Assembly: GCA_945278685.1 (NCBI GenBank)
Contig: CALYPW010000002.1
Coordinates: 1 to 57,592 of the forward strand
Direction: 5' to 3'
DNA length: 57,592 nt
DNA from: an uncultured Dolosicoccus sp.
GTDB taxonomy: Bacteria > Bacillota > Bacilli > Lactobacillales > Aerococcaceae
Under the pieces are notes generated by a model, which was given only the letters and a program-made list of their open reading frames with translations, was not told where the DNA came from and searched no databases. This document shows positions 27,549 to 35,522 of this stretch, one piece after another (positions within the stretch are counted from its first letter, which is position 1; each line of letters begins with the position of its first letter). The position numbers and the translations under genes are program-made.

Positions 27549-28406
27549 TTAGGCTTTATTGACAGATCCAAACATTTCCATAACATCGAGTGCTTCTGCA
27601 GTGATTTTATCGAAACCTGATTTCATGACTTTACGTGGGTCATAAATCTTTGCATCGTTATCCAAGGTGTCGCGGACACCTTTGGCCCATTGTTGCTGTA
27701 ATTCAGTGTTCACGTTAATTTTTGCGTGTCCACGTTCGATGGCTTTCTTAATCTGGTGCTCAGGAATTCCCGAACCCCCGTGTAAGACCAACGGCGCTTG
27801 AGTTGCTTCAGAAATTTCTTTCATTTCTGTAAACCCTAGCTTTGGCTCACCGGTAATTGGTCCGTGGATAGAACCTAGCGCAGCTGCTAAAGCATCGATG
27901 CCGGCTTCTTTGACCATGCGCACACACTCATCTAAGTCTGCGTACTGGACGTTACCGACAACTCCGTCTTCTTCTCCACCAACAATTCCGACTTCTGCTT
28001 CTACCGAAGCTCCGCGGTCGTGGGCATACTCGACAACTTCACGGGATGCTGCAATGTTTTCGTCGATTGGCTTGGATGATAAGTCTAGCATGACAGATGT
28101 AAATCCTGCGTCGATGTACTCTTTACATACTTCTACAGATGATCCGTGGTCCAAGTGTAGGGCAACTGGAATGGTGATGTTCATTGCTTCCATTAGAGCG
28201 TTAACCATGGCTGAAACCACTGTTGCTCCGCCCATGTAGCGTCCAGCACCTTCGGAAACTCCCAAAATAATTGGTGATTGTGCTTCTTCTCCGGCACGCA
28301 ACAGTGCTTGCGTCCACTCTAGGTTGTTGATGTTAAACTGAGCGACCGCATATCCTTCTTCTTTGGCAACCTTTAACATTCTTGTCATGTTTACTAAACG
28401 ACTCAT
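27549..28406 (-). CDS. fba: Class II fructose-1,6-bisphosphate aldolase
   Basis: A zinc-dependent glycolytic enzyme splitting fructose-1,6-bisphosphate. The 285-residue protein has the substrate region AQFNINNLEW, the zinc ligands in HLDHGSS and in VLHGGSGIP, and INVNTELQ near the C-terminus. Length and motifs are normal for the Bacillus-type enzyme. It has its own strong promoter and sits in the conserved pyrG-fba-murA2-rho neighbourhood. Confidence 0.98.
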   Translation of the reverse strand: MSRLVNMTRMLKVAKEEGYAVAQFNINNLEWTQALLRAGEEAQSPIILGVSEGAGRYMGGATVVSAMVNALMEAMNITIPVALHLDHGSSVEVCKEYIDAGFTSVMLDLSSKPIDENIAASREVVEYAHDRGASVEAEVGIVGGEEDGVVGNVQYADLDECVRMVKEAGIDALAAALGSIHGPITGEPKLGFTEMKEISEATQAPLVLHGGSGIPEHQIKKAIERGHAKINVNTELQQQWAKGVRDTLDNDAKIYDPRKVMKSGFDKITAEALDVMEMFGSVNKA

Positions 28407-28473
28407 GTATATTTCCTCCTGCTTTTTAATGAGACACCAACTGACTGACTAACTATCAACACTACTGTCAGTA

Positions 28474-28501
28474 ATTATACCAGTTCCACCTCTTCTGTCC
28501 A
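28474..28501 (-). promoter_or_regulatory. Strong predicted promoter of fba with a 5' hairpin
   Basis: Minus strand TGGACA (28496-28501), 16 bp, TATAAT (28474-28479) with a TGG extension. The transcript would start near 28467 and begin with a stem-loop (ACTGAC ... GTCAGT), a structure that can protect the 5' end of an abundant mRNA. Confidence 0.75.
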
Positions 28502-28592
28502 CTTTATTTGTTAGAAGTTGATCAAACTTTTCAGCCCATGATTGAGAGCTCGAAATTGAAGCACTTTATTTCCGCTGATGATTTTGCCATTT

Positions 28593-28615
28593 AAAAAAAC
28601 TGAGGCAACCTCAGT
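28593..28615 (-). terminator. Terminator after the decayed membrane-protein gene
   Basis: A perfect 7-bp stem ACTGAGG/CCTCAGT with a 3-base loop, followed on the minus strand by T-rich sequence. It lies 30 nt after the reconstructed stop at 28645. Confidence 0.8.
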
Positions 28616-28644
28616 CGTACATCTTTGCAATTCTAATGAATAAA

Positions 28645-29652
28645 TTAAACGGCAGAGCCAGTCTCGCTGTGGCGACTGGTGCGTGCTCCCGCATAACCAG
28701 GGAATGCTGTAATAAATAGAGCAGCTACAAGGCCTAGAAAGACCCAGAGTGAATACTTGGCTATTTCATTGCTGATTTCTTCAGTCGTTTCAATGCCTCG
28801 TTCGAGACCTGATTGAACCATGGATTGACCTTAGAAAATTAATTCTTGGCCTTAGGCAGTTAATTCCTCGACGCGTTGAGAAGCAGTGTTCAAGACCTCT
28901 TCTGTCTTTTTAGCAGCTTCATCGTAAGCGTCAATAATGTTGTCGACTGCTTAGTCAACTTCAGCTTCATTGAGATCTGTGTTTTGAGCCACTACTTTCG
29001 CATCCTGCCCATCGACAACAATGGCATCACCTGCATCGGTAATGTCATTAACTACTGCGTTCACTTGTCCTTGGAGATATTCTAGTTGTAGCTGTTCAAT
29101 ATCTGTATCTCTCAGAGTTTGTTCGACCGTCTGGTCTAAGTAGTCCGTGTCTATATGAACATTGTCAGAAATGCTTTTGAAAGCATCCTCCATCAAATAA
29201 GCAGACGTTGATCCCACAAAAGAAACAGCGCTTCTCGCTGTACGGGCGACACTTCCAACAGCATGTCCAGCATGATTAACTACGGGTCCTACTGTGTAGA
29301 AGACAGAATTGGTGACACTTTCCAACAGCATGAAAACTGTGACCGCACTGACTCCCCAAGTGAGGAACCCATGGATGCCCCTGTCGGTTAGTTGCTAACT
29401 CAGCTACAAAACCATCACCAGCAAGGGAAAGAATTAAGGCGGCCACTGCCCAAGCAACTAAATTGGTTTCAATTCCCTCCAATGGATGGGTTTCTGTTAG
29501 ATCAGGAACTCCTAATTTAATGGCCTCAATTATCAAAGAAAAAAGTACACTTACGCCAAGAAGGTTACAAGACCTGCGAAAACGGCTCGCAAAGAAAGAT
29601 TATTTCCTGCTCTTTCGTCGGGATCAATTCCCTCTACAAAGTATTTAATCAT
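28645..29652 (-). pseudogene. Decayed gene for a membrane protein (YrzE/PhnA-like architecture)
   Basis: Joining frames on the minus strand gives one protein of about 335 residues, from ATG 29652 (MIKYFVEGIDPDERAGN) to a stop at 28645. It has N-terminal membrane helices (VFAGLVTF, IIEAIKLG, LVAWAVAALILS), a long Ala/Asp-rich extracytoplasmic helical region and a C-terminal helix (WVFLGLVAALFITAFPGYAG). Three single-base losses break the frame (near 29553-29560, at 29377-29381 in a G-run, and near 29362-29367). Three in-frame TAA codons (28951, 28852, 28831) follow. The pieces align without overlap, which is why I call one broken gene rather than small genes. The layout resembles PhnA/YrzE-type integral membrane proteins; that link is tentative. 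A weak -10 (TATAAT, 29772-29777) lies upstream. Confidence 0.75.
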
Positions 29653-29907
29653 TTTACTCTTTTTTCCTATCTTGATAATTACAACAAACTCCTACCTTCA
29701 CTTTTCAGTTTGGAGAATATGGAAATAACCAGTGAATAACATTCTCTTTAACGTAAAAAAACTACCTCACAATTATACAGACATTTATTTGCGTTCCCCT
29801 AAAAGTCATTACTGTCAAGCGGTTTTCCGTTTTTAAATCCATTTATTAATCAGGTAAGTGGTCCGTGATTAATAAAATAATATTTACATTTAAGATTTGT
29901 GGAAGAT

Positions 29908-29936
29908 TTGCTTTTTACTTCTTGTTCATCTACAAT
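29908..29936 (+). promoter_or_regulatory. Predicted promoter of tRNA-Pro
   Basis: TTGCTT (29908-29913), 17 bp, TACAAT (29931-29936), ending 11 nt before the tRNA. The 255 bases before it (29653-29907) hold no gene that I can support. Confidence 0.6.
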
Positions 29937-29947
29937 GGATACATTAA

Positions 29948-30021
29948 CGGGATGTGGCGCAGCATGGTAGCGCACATGCATGGGGTGCATGGGGTCGGAG
30001 GTTCAAATCCTCTCATCCCGA
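29948..30021 (+). tRNA. tRNA-Pro, anticodon GGG
   Basis: A 74-nt cloverleaf: acceptor CGGGATG/CATCCCG, D-arm GCGC/GCGC with loop AGCATGGTA, anticodon stem CATGC/GCATG with loop ATGGGGT (anticodon GGG, followed by G37 as expected for proline), and T-arm GGAGG-TTCAAAT-CCTCT with one G-U pair. The CCA end is not encoded. It is a single-gene unit with its own promoter and terminator. GGG is the second proline isoacceptor beside the usual UGG. Confidence 0.96.
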
Positions 30022-30055
30022 TTAAAAACACAAAGCTATTCAATCAATAACTGCG

Positions 30056-30084
30056 AAAAGAACAGGTACACCTGTTCTTTTTTT
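30056..30084 (+). terminator. Terminator of tRNA-Pro
   Basis: Stem AAAAGAACAGG/CCTGTTCTTTT (from 30056) with loop TACA and an extended T-run, 35 nt after the tRNA end. Confidence 0.85.
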
Positions 30085-30142
30085 ATGGAAATTGATCGGC
30101 GTTATCACACCAATGATTTTTCTGATGGATTTCAAGCAAGAC

Positions 30143-30187
30143 AAAACCGTCCACTATCTCGAGTACTTCAAGATAGCGGACGGTTTT
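30143..30187. terminator. Terminator of pyrG, symmetrical
   Basis: Inverted repeat AAAACCGTCC ... GGACGGTTTT with an inner CTATCT/AGATAG extension, 13 nt after the pyrG stop. It has four T on either strand. Confidence 0.75.
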
Positions 30188-30199
30188 CTGATTAAATAT

Positions 30200-31804
30200 C
30201 TAACGTTGGATCTTTTTTTGATGCAACATGCTTGCTTCAACGAACCTTACGATTAATGGATGTGGGCTGTCTGGGCGTGAGACAAATTCCGGATGGAACT
30301 GTGTCGCGATAAAGAATGGATGACCCTTCAATTCGACAATCTCCACATAGCTACCATCGGGACTTTCACCGACTACTTGCAGACCATTTTCTTCCAAGAC
30401 TTGACGATAATCCTCATTGATTTCATAACGGTTTCTGTGGCGTTCTTGAATCGTTGTCTCATCAAGGTAATAGCTCGAAACTCTTGATCCCTCTTTTAAA
30501 TCGATGGGATACAGACCCAAGCGCAAGGTCTCACCAGCTTCAGGATATGGGTTCAAGATGACCACCTGATCTTTTCCTTCTGGATGAGTTTCCTGGCTAC
30601 AGGCACCTTCAATTCCGGCAACGTTACGGGCAATATCGATGGCCGCCAACTGGATCCCTAAAGAGATCCCAAAGAATGGAATCTTGTGTTCACGCGCGTA
30701 GGTGATGGCTGCGATCTTTCCTTCAATTCCACGTTCACCGAAGCCACTTGGTACCAAGACACCATCAACGTCTGCCAAATGTTCATGAACATTCTCAGAA
30801 GTAACCTCTTCAGAATTAATCCACTTCACATTGATATCCGCATCATACACGTAACCTGCATGCTTCAAGGCTTCAATCGCTGATAGATAAGCATCCGGTA
30901 GTTCCACATATTTCCCGACCAATCCGATAGTGACGGTACTCTTCAAATTGAGAACCAAATGTTCCAGGTTCTTCCAATCTTCCATGTCGGCTTTTGGAAC
31001 ATCCAGACCGAAGTGATTCACGACCTGCTCATCCATTTTCTGATCTTTCAGTCTTAAAGGAATACTGTAGAGCGTCTCGACATCGCGCGATTCAATGACT
31101 GCCTCTGGATTCACATCACAAAACAGCGCCAGTTTCTCTTTGATATCTTGCGGAAGATTTTCTTCAGTACGCACAACCAAAAGATTGGGCTGAATTCCAA
31201 GACCTCGCAATTCTTTCACACTGTGTTGGGTTGGTTTTGTCTTGAGCTCACCGGCTGCCTTCAAGTAAGGGATCAAAGTGGTATGAATGTACAAGACATT
31301 CTTAGAACCAACTTCGGATTTCATTTGACGCAAAGCTTCAATGAATGGAAAAATTTCGATATCTCCGACAGTACCACCCACTTCGGTAATCACGATATCG
31401 GCACCAGTCGTCTGACCAACACGCATGATTTTATCTTTAATCTCATTGGTGACATGCGGAATTACTTGAACCGTTGCACCTTCATATTCACCTCGACGTT
31501 CTTTACTAATCACTGATGAATAAACTTCTCCAGTCGTTAAATTCGAATACTTGTTCAAATTAATGTCGACGAAACGCTCGTAGTGCCCCAAATCCAAATC
31601 TGTTTCTGAACCATCATCAGTGACGAAGACTTCTCCGTGCTGATAAGGACTCATCATGCCTGGGTCTACGTTGATGTATGGGTCAAATTTTTGAATCGCT
31701 ACTTTTAAACCGCGATTTTTGAGCAAACGCCCCAGGGAGGCGGCCACGATTCCTTTACCGATAGATGAGACAACGCCACCTGTCACAAATATATATTTAG
31801 TCAT
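30200..31804 (-). CDS. pyrG: CTP synthase with the glutaminase nucleophile Cys replaced by Ser
   Basis: PyrG makes CTP from UTP and ATP using ammonia released from glutamine. The 534-residue protein (ATG 31804; the longer frame starts inside the leader) has an intact synthetase domain ([12 protein letters not shown] at 8-19, [10 protein letters not shown] at 141-150). In the class I glutamine amidotransferase domain (about 292-525) the oxyanion stretch GFGERG (354-359) and the H504/E506 pair (FHPEF) are kept. The nucleophile loop reads FFGISLGIQ, so residue 381 is Ser (codon TCT, 30662-30664) where the family has Cys in GICLGMQ. The nearby segment before TLRLGLYP is also shortened and altered. 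Glutamine-dependent activity is therefore doubtful, while ammonia-dependent activity could remain. Expression is under a CTP-sensing attenuator. Confidence 0.95.
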   Translation of the reverse strand: MTKYIFVTGGVVSSIGKGIVAASLGRLLKNRGLKVAIQKFDPYINVDPGMMSPYQHGEVFVTDDGSETDLDLGHYERFVDINLNKYSNLTTGEVYSSVISKERRGEYEGATVQVIPHVTNEIKDKIMRVGQTTGADIVITEVGGTVGDIEIFPFIEALRQMKSEVGSKNVLYIHTTLIPYLKAAGELKTKPTQHSVKELRGLGIQPNLLVVRTEENLPQDIKEKLALFCDVNPEAVIESRDVETLYSIPLRLKDQKMDEQVVNHFGLDVPKADMEDWKNLEHLVLNLKSTVTIGLVGKYVELPDAYLSAIEALKHAGYVYDADINVKWINSEEVTSENVHEHLADVDGVLVPSGFGERGIEGKIAAITYAREHKIPFFGISLGIQLAAIDIARNVAGIEGACSQETHPEGKDQVVILNPYPEAGETLRLGLYPIDLKEGSRVSSYYLDETTIQERHRNRYEINEDYRQVLEENGLQVVGESPDGSYVEIVELKGHPFFIATQFHPEFVSRPDSPHPLIVRFVEASMLHQKKIQR

Positions 31805-31879
31805 TGTTAACGATTCCCTTTCTCGTTGAATTTGTCGAATATCTCCGTTCAATTCATTCAAAATACCAAGGACCAGTCC

Positions 31880-31959
31880 CAAAAAATAAAGAAAGCTCCC
31901 CATTCCGTCGGAATAGGGAGCTTTCTAGAACTGACTGACTTATTCTAAAATAAGTGCCC
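31880..31959 (-). promoter_or_regulatory. pyrG leader: CTP-sensing reiterative-transcription attenuator
   Basis: The predicted transcript starts GGGC at 31959. In Bacillus-type pyrG leaders, low CTP stalls polymerase at the C and causes stuttering that adds extra G residues. Those G residues then pair with the C/U-rich 5' arm of the downstream terminator and prevent it from forming. Here the terminator is a stem of about 16 bp (31891-31925) with 5' arm GAAAGCTCCCTATTCC and 3' arm ending GGGGAGCTTTC, followed by a T-rich tract (31881-31890). All elements of the known mechanism are present. Confidence 0.88.
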
Positions 31960-31966
31960 AAATAAG

Positions 31967-31995
31967 ATAATACGTCACTTAGTTTTATTCGTCAA
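31967..31995 (-). promoter_or_regulatory. Promoter of pyrG
   Basis: Minus strand TTGACG (31990-31995), 17 bp, TATTAT (31967-31972), with GGGC starting 7 nt downstream: exactly the geometry needed for initiation at the stuttering site. Confidence 0.85.
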
Positions 31996-32016
31996 GATCA
32001 ACTCATCAAAAACTTA

Positions 32017-32541
32017 TTAATACTCCTCATCGTCGTCTTCATAGTCATCGTCTTCGTCGATGTCAACGCCATCTTCAACTTCGTCTTCCCCAAGTTCGTT
32101 CAGATCTGATTCATACTCATCCAATTCCTCGGAATCTTCGTCATCCGCATCAATATCTTCATCTTCCGGATCGTCCGCATTGTAATCAATCATATCATCA
32201 TCTTCTAAAAGAACGTTGTAGGAACGAGTCTTACGACGTGGTTCGACTTCTTCATTGGACGACTGGATCGTCTCCTCATTTATTTCATCAATGGCGTACC
32301 AGGAACGCAATCCCCAACGATTGTCTCCTAAGGAAATAAAGCGCCCTTCAATGTTAATATCCGTATAAAAACGTGACATCAAACGATCTGTCTCTTCATC
32401 GGACATCTCTAAGTACGCTTGTACCGCTTGAAGAATCTCAGCAAAGTCTGTAATTTCTCCTCGTTGATTTAAAAATGCATAAGCACATTCAGTCATCGAA
32501 AGCTCTTCTTTGTTCATTTCGTCAAGTTGCTCTAAAGTCAT
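32017..32541 (-). CDS. rpoE: DNA-directed RNA polymerase delta subunit
   Basis: Delta speeds recycling and selectivity of Gram-positive RNA polymerase. The 174-residue protein has the folded N-terminal HARE-HTH domain (about 1-90, NRGEITDFAEILQ-like helix region and RFYTDINIEGRFISLGDN) and a very acidic, disordered C-terminal tail of Asp/Glu. It is the gene upstream of pyrG, as in Bacillus, but pyrG has its own promoter. Confidence 0.96.
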   Translation of the reverse strand: MTLEQLDEMNKEELSMTECAYAFLNQRGEITDFAEILQAVQAYLEMSDEETDRLMSRFYTDINIEGRFISLGDNRWGLRSWYAIDEINEETIQSSNEEVEPRRKTRSYNVLLEDDDMIDYNADDPEDEDIDADDEDSEELDEYESDLNELGEDEVEDGVDIDEDDDYEDDDEEY

Positions 32542-32581
32542 TTAGCCACTTCCTTTATATAATCTCTTTAATTTTACCGAT

Positions 32582-32989
32582 TTAAACGTGATAAATCAAT
32601 TGAAAGAAGTAATCTCCCAAAGGGCGTTCATTCTCTGCCAATTGATAATTAATGGATAATTTCACTTGATTGTTCAGCTTTTCCCACGCAATTCTTTGGG
32701 TCATAAGATCCATAATCATCGTCCCTTTAGGCGAATGATACTCACAACGTGTCACAACCTCTTCATTAAACCTCAAGGTTGTATGAGGTTGCTTGACCTC
32801 TACCACATTGCCCAAGGCGTTCCATTTGATATGAATCGGATGTCCCCATTGGTCGGTATAAGTTAAGCGAGTAAAACTTTGCAATTCAATTAATTCCGCA
32901 CGGTCTTCATGGAAAAATTCATCGACGTGATCATGGTCCGCATAATCAATGGTCTGCGCAACTTCCACACTCACTTCACAGATAGCCAT
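32582..32989 (-). CDS. ywiB: DUF1934 (YwiB-like) beta-barrel protein
   Basis: The 135-residue protein fits the DUF1934/YwiB family, a small calycin-like beta-barrel of unknown function. The features are LIELQSFTRLTYTDQWG, the alternating beta pattern through VVEVKQPHTTLRF, and the C-terminal YQLAENERPLGDYFFQLIY. It lies 40 nt before rpoE and faces lipL across a divergent promoter region. The symbol follows Bacillus naming. Confidence 0.85.
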   Translation of the reverse strand: MAICEVSVEVAQTIDYADHDHVDEFFHEDRAELIELQSFTRLTYTDQWGHPIHIKWNALGNVVEVKQPHTTLRFNEEVVTRCEYHSPKGTMIMDLMTQRIAWEKLNNQVKLSINYQLAENERPLGDYFFQLIYHV

Positions 32990-32999
32990 ACTTACACCT

Positions 33000-33191
33000 T
33001 TTCTTTCTCGACAATTCTAAAACGTTTAGTATCTCAATCTAGTTTTAATAATTCTTCGGCAAAAGTCAAGAGAATCCGCACATCGTTGCTGACAGAATAC
33101 AAAATACCCATGCGCAGAGGCTCTTCATGGTAGAATTGGAGTAAGAATCATTCAAATTCCAACGCATCATTCGAATAAATGGAGAGTTACA
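33000..33191. promoter_or_regulatory. Divergent promoter region between ywiB and lipL
   Basis: Leftward: minus strand TTGACT (33064-33069), 16 bp, TAAAAC (33042-33047) towards ywiB. Rightward: an extended -10 TGGTAGAAT (TAGAAT at 33131-33136) with no clear -35 towards lipL, 56 nt before its ATG. Both are moderate matches. Confidence 0.4.
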
Positions 33192-34031
33192 ATGAAACAC
33201 AAAGACATTCAACAAATACTCGCAAGTTATGATTGGGAAGTTTTCGATGACAGAGAGAACCCATCTTTGGACCTAGTCAGTCCCTTGGCCTATCAAGACA
33301 GTCTTATTCGATGGATTCCTCAAAAAAATCAACCGCCAACAGCTGCCATGCACCTCTACCCCATTGAGACTCCCTCAATTCTGTTAGGTGCACGGGATAC
33401 ACGTTTGCCTAACTTTCTTGAAGCTGCCCACTTCTTAGAAAATCAAGGCTATCAAACCTTGGTACGGCCTCACGGTGGGCTTGCGGTGGTGGCAGACAAA
33501 GGGATCGCCAATCTGTCGTTGGTGACCAACCACGCCATCACACCTCTTTGCATCGATCAGGCCTACCAAATGATGGTAGGGTTCATCCGCTACTTGCTTG
33601 GGAAATTGCACTTACAAGTAGAAAGTTATGAAGTGCCTGAATCCTATTGTCCCGGCAAATACGACTTAATTGTTGGAGGACTCAAAATCGGTGGAATTGC
33701 CCAGCGGCGCTTCAAATCCGGCGTCACAACCGCTGCTTATATCAGCATCAACGGTAACCAAACCTTGCGTGCTGATTTGTTAAAAGAATTTTATTACTTA
33801 GGGAAAGCCAATGAGGATTACCCTGATATACAAGCAGAAAAAATGGTAACCCTTCAAGATTTCCTGCCACACATTTTGACAGTTGATGACTTCAACACCT
33901 TGGCAAAAAAAATCTTGGAAGAATGGGCAACTGTTCAGCCAGGAAATTTCAAGGATCCGCTATTGCAAAACATCTATCAACAACGATTACTCATTGGTCA
34001 CGAACGTCTTCAACGTTCCTTTCATTCCTAG
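33192..34031 (+). CDS. lipL: Lipoyl/octanoyl transferase, LipL type
   Basis: LipL moves octanoyl or lipoyl groups from GcvH to the E2 subunits of 2-oxoacid dehydrogenases by a cysteine acyl-enzyme. The 279-residue protein has the BPL/LPL fold, with VRPHGGLAVVADKGIANLSL (about 92-111), and the family region ESYCPGKYDL with the presumed nucleophile Cys (about 155) followed by GLKIGGIAQRR. It precedes the HD-domain gene by 11 nt, as ywfL lies beside ywfO in Bacillus. A lipoate ligase role is less likely because of this Cys motif. Confidence 0.82.
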   Translation: MKHKDIQQILASYDWEVFDDRENPSLDLVSPLAYQDSLIRWIPQKNQPPTAAMHLYPIETPSILLGARDTRLPNFLEAAHFLENQGYQTLVRPHGGLAVVADKGIANLSLVTNHAITPLCIDQAYQMMVGFIRYLLGKLHLQVESYEVPESYCPGKYDLIVGGLKIGGIAQRRFKSGVTTAAYISINGNQTLRADLLKEFYYLGKANEDYPDIQAEKMVTLQDFLPHILTVDDFNTLAKKILEEWATVQPGNFKDPLLQNIYQQRLLIGHERLQRSFHS

Positions 34032-34042
34032 GAGGTGACCTC

Positions 34043-35416
34043 ATGAACCCTAAAAAATACGAAAAAGTTTTCCGAGATCCAGTTCATGACTACATCTACA
34101 TCCAAGACCCATTGATTCTTGATCTGATCGATACCCCTGAATTTCAACGGTTAAGACGCATCAAGCAACTGGGAACCTCGAGCTATGTCTTTCATGGCGC
34201 TGAGCATTCTCGTTTCAACCATTCACTGGGTGTCTACGAAATTACTCGACGCTTCGTCAACTACTTCGAGAAGTATTACCCTTCTCAAACAGAAGGTGAT
34301 GGATTATGGCAGAATGATAAACGTTTGGTCACTCTTTGTGCTGCGCTATTGCACGATATCGGACACGGACCTTTTTCGCACACCTTTGAAAAGATCTTCC
34401 AAACAGATCACGAAGCCCTGACCATTCAAATCATCTTGGATCCGAAAACTTCCGTTCATCAAATTTTACGAAAGGTCTGTGCGGACTTTCCTCAACAAGT
34501 CGCAAATGTCATTGATAAAACCTATCCCAATCAACAAGTGGTTCAATTAATCAGTAGCCAAATCGATGCCGATCGGATGGATTATCTACTGAGGGATGCT
34601 TACTACACTGGCGTTTCTTATGGTAAATTCGATCTGGCTAGAATCACTCGCGTGATTCGTCCCTACAAGAACCAAATTGTCTTCGACTATTCAGGCATGC
34701 ACGCCATCGAAGATTACATCTTAAGCCGCTACCAAATGCACATGCAAATTTATTTCCATGCAACTTCGCGCGGTATGGAAGCTGTATTGCAAAAGGTGTT
34801 CGCACGGGCTCGCGCCTTGTTTGAACAAGAGCCACAGCTCTCAGACAGCATCTGCGCCTCCTTTAAGCCTTTCAGAGACTGCACATGGTCTCTCAAAGAC
34901 TATCTGAATTTGGATGATTATGTCCTAGGCGCCTTCTTTAGTCAGTGGAAAGATTCCGAAGATGCTGTACTCGCCGATCTGGCTACACGTTTTGTTAATC
35001 GACATCCCTTCACCTCCATCATCGTTCAAGAAAACACCCAGACGCATCTAACCGTCGCCCTTCAACAAGAACTTATGGCTTTGGGATTCAATCCCGAGAA
35101 CTATTTATTGACACTGTCCAGTTTCGACATTCCCTATGATTTCTACCAACCCGGTAAATCCACATCTACTAATAAACCGATTCAACTTTTAACAAAGTCG
35201 GATCATTTGGTTGAATTGTCCCAAGCCAGCGCTTTGGTAAAAGCACTTCGCGGACAAATTAGTGGCGATCAACGGTTATTCTTTCCTCGAGAAGTAATCG
35301 AACATATTCAAAAAGTTCCAGAAAAGCAACGCACAGATTCTCAAGAAACCCTTTTGGACGCTTGGCTTAGAGATCCTAACCAAGTCATTTACCATCAACA
35401 AGAACATTTATTTTAA
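34043..35416 (+). CDS. HD-domain phosphohydrolase, YwfO/EF1143-like dNTPase
   Basis: The 457-residue protein has an N-terminal region FRDPVHDYIYIQD, then the HD metal site: H in EHSRFNHSLGV, HD in LLHDIGHGPFSHTFE and D in DADRMDYLLRDA. This is the family of tetrameric dNTP triphosphohydrolases (EF1143 of Enterococcus, YwfO of Bacillus). The start is ATG 34043 with a perfect AGGAGGTGA; the open frame upstream overlaps lipL and is not used. It is co-transcribed with lipL. Confidence 0.92.
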   Translation: MNPKKYEKVFRDPVHDYIYIQDPLILDLIDTPEFQRLRRIKQLGTSSYVFHGAEHSRFNHSLGVYEITRRFVNYFEKYYPSQTEGDGLWQNDKRLVTLCAALLHDIGHGPFSHTFEKIFQTDHEALTIQIILDPKTSVHQILRKVCADFPQQVANVIDKTYPNQQVVQLISSQIDADRMDYLLRDAYYTGVSYGKFDLARITRVIRPYKNQIVFDYSGMHAIEDYILSRYQMHMQIYFHATSRGMEAVLQKVFARARALFEQEPQLSDSICASFKPFRDCTWSLKDYLNLDDYVLGAFFSQWKDSEDAVLADLATRFVNRHPFTSIIVQENTQTHLTVALQQELMALGFNPENYLLTLSSFDIPYDFYQPGKSTSTNKPIQLLTKSDHLVELSQASALVKALRGQISGDQRLFFPREVIEHIQKVPEKQRTDSQETLLDAWLRDPNQVIYHQQEHLF

Positions 35417-35419
35417 AAT

Positions 35420-35470
35420 TCTGTGTTTTTATAAACACACTGGCTGAGCAGTGTTACTTTTTTTTTGAAA
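35420..35470 (+). terminator. Terminator after the HD-domain gene
   Basis: Two short hairpins occur in sequence: TGTGTTT/AAACACA, then AACA(CA)CTG/CAGTGTT with a 2-base bulge. The second is followed by a run of nine T. The second is the likely terminator. Confidence 0.6.
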
Positions 35471-35475
35471 GATGT

Positions 35476-35500
35476 TATTATAGGACTGTTAGTAACTATT
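35476..35500 (+). promoter_or_regulatory. Promoter and palindromic operator candidate for the GntR gene
   Basis: An extended -10 TGTTATTAT (TATTAT at 35476-35481) is followed by the 9-bp palindrome TAGT-A-ACTA (35490-35498) at the expected start site. GntR regulators often repress themselves through such sites; this is inference. Confidence 0.4.
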
Positions 35501-35522
35501 AGTGGAAAGGGGAATCTATCAG

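Noticed and set aside
28831-28953. In-frame TAA codons in the decayed membrane-protein gene as possible recoding
   Set aside because: The same gene carries independent frameshifts, and no other gene in the window uses in-frame TAA, so decay is the simpler explanation.
29980-30195. 71-codon plus-strand ORF running through the tRNA and into the terminators
   Set aside because: It overlaps the tRNA gene, two hairpins and has no ribosome site.
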